This document shows positions 63,737 to 64,000 of a stretch of DNA of 64,000 nucleotides, piece after piece. A program made the translations under genes and the position numbers. This DNA comes from Lycocorax pyrrhopterus obiensis (Eukaryota; Chordata; Aves; Passeriformes; Paradisaeidae). The DNA lies in NCBI GenBank assembly GCA_014706295.1, contig JACSVZ010000005.1, forward strand, positions 20,128,172 to 20,192,171, in the 5' to 3' direction. Within the stretch, counting starts at the first letter, position 1, and each line of letters begins with the position of its first letter. The notes below the pieces were generated by a model. The model made no database searches. It was not told the origin of the DNA and saw only the letters and a list, made by a program, of their open reading frames with translations.

Positions 63737-64000
63737 GGGATCCAGGCACTGACTGCCTTCCTCACCCCATATAGTCCTTATGCCGTGTCTGATGACGGTC
63801 TTTTGATTAGAGGAAAGGCCAAGGATTTGGAAAACCAGCTTTCAGAGCCTTGTGATGATGCAAACTGCTTCAAAGTGTTGTAATGTCGGTCTCTGTGCCT
63901 AATTGCACTTTTTGACCCCACAGGAGCAGTAAAAAAAAAGAAGTCTTTGAAGACTGAGTGTAGCTGAGCTGCTGTAGTAGCAGGACTCTGGGTGTTTTAG

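Larger units (their letters stand above)
55713..64000 (+). other. MBNL3: Next intron of the MBNL3-like gene (to window end)
   Basis: Starts with the donor GTGAGG. No second muscleblind exon (the one that would complete the GRC...NCKYLHP finger) is found before the window ends, so the intron is longer than 8.2 kb. I see no other gene. It holds a 38-bp tandem duplication and a perfect inverted repeat near the end. Frames of 100-160 codons at 57,141, 57,603 and 58,025 overlap one another and lack domain features. Confidence 0.7.

Noticed and set aside
1..64000. CRISPR arrays, operons or phage-like gene clusters
   Set aside because: Base composition, splice signals, CpG islands, CR1 elements and the lack of closely packed genes show vertebrate nuclear DNA. 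The only array-like feature is the minisatellite, which lacks regular unique spacers.

Overview
The window looks like vertebrate nuclear DNA, most probably from a bird. It has one recognisable coding exon in 64 kb, GT-AG splice signals, two CpG islands, and few repeats. The repeats are the kind seen in birds: two 3'-end fragments of CR1 LINEs, some very old MIR-like SINE relics, one palindromic DNA-element relic and short simple repeats. Almost all the open reading frames of 60-270 codons are chance frames in non-coding DNA. The notes below rest on reading the sequence and on remembered family features, with no database search.

Layout. 1 to about 1,735 resembles the 3'-UTR tail of a plus-strand gene whose coding part lies left of the window; HS6ST2 would be the expected neighbour if the main gene is MBNL3, but this is inferred from remembered human gene order only. 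From 1.7 to 20.4 kb is intergenic sequence with one CR1 fragment, MIR-type relics, and AT-rich blocks dense in homeodomain, SOX and POU-like motifs that may be regulatory. At 20.39-20.54 kb is a small candidate exon that could encode a hydrophobic segment. A degenerate minisatellite (about 42-bp unit, 20.6-21.65 kb) runs directly into a strong CpG island (21.65-22.75 kb). That island has a YY1-type initiator motif and a good splice donor at 22,262.

From 22.26 to 54.71 kb is a large intron. It holds a CR1 tail, two MIR-like relics, a palindromic-element relic, a striking hairpin and simple repeats, but no recognisable coding exon. A second, smaller CpG island (54.35-54.70 kb) ends at a strong splice acceptor (AG at 54,706-54,707). 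The following exon (54,708-55,712) carries a long 5' UTR with six small upstream ORFs and then the first 58 codons of a muscleblind-like RNA-binding protein. The codons contain the complete first CCCH zinc finger and the first cysteine of the second. Residue differences point to MBNL3 rather than MBNL1 or MBNL2. The rest (55.71-64 kb) is the next intron.

How it fits together. One gene, MBNL3-like and on the plus strand, dominates the right two thirds. It appears to have two alternative promoters about 32 kb apart, both feeding the same start-codon exon. The distal transcript would splice from 22,261 to 54,708. The proximal transcript could run unspliced through the second island into the same exon. 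The uORF-rich leader suggests control of translation. The intergenic part upstream may hold enhancers for this gene or its neighbour.
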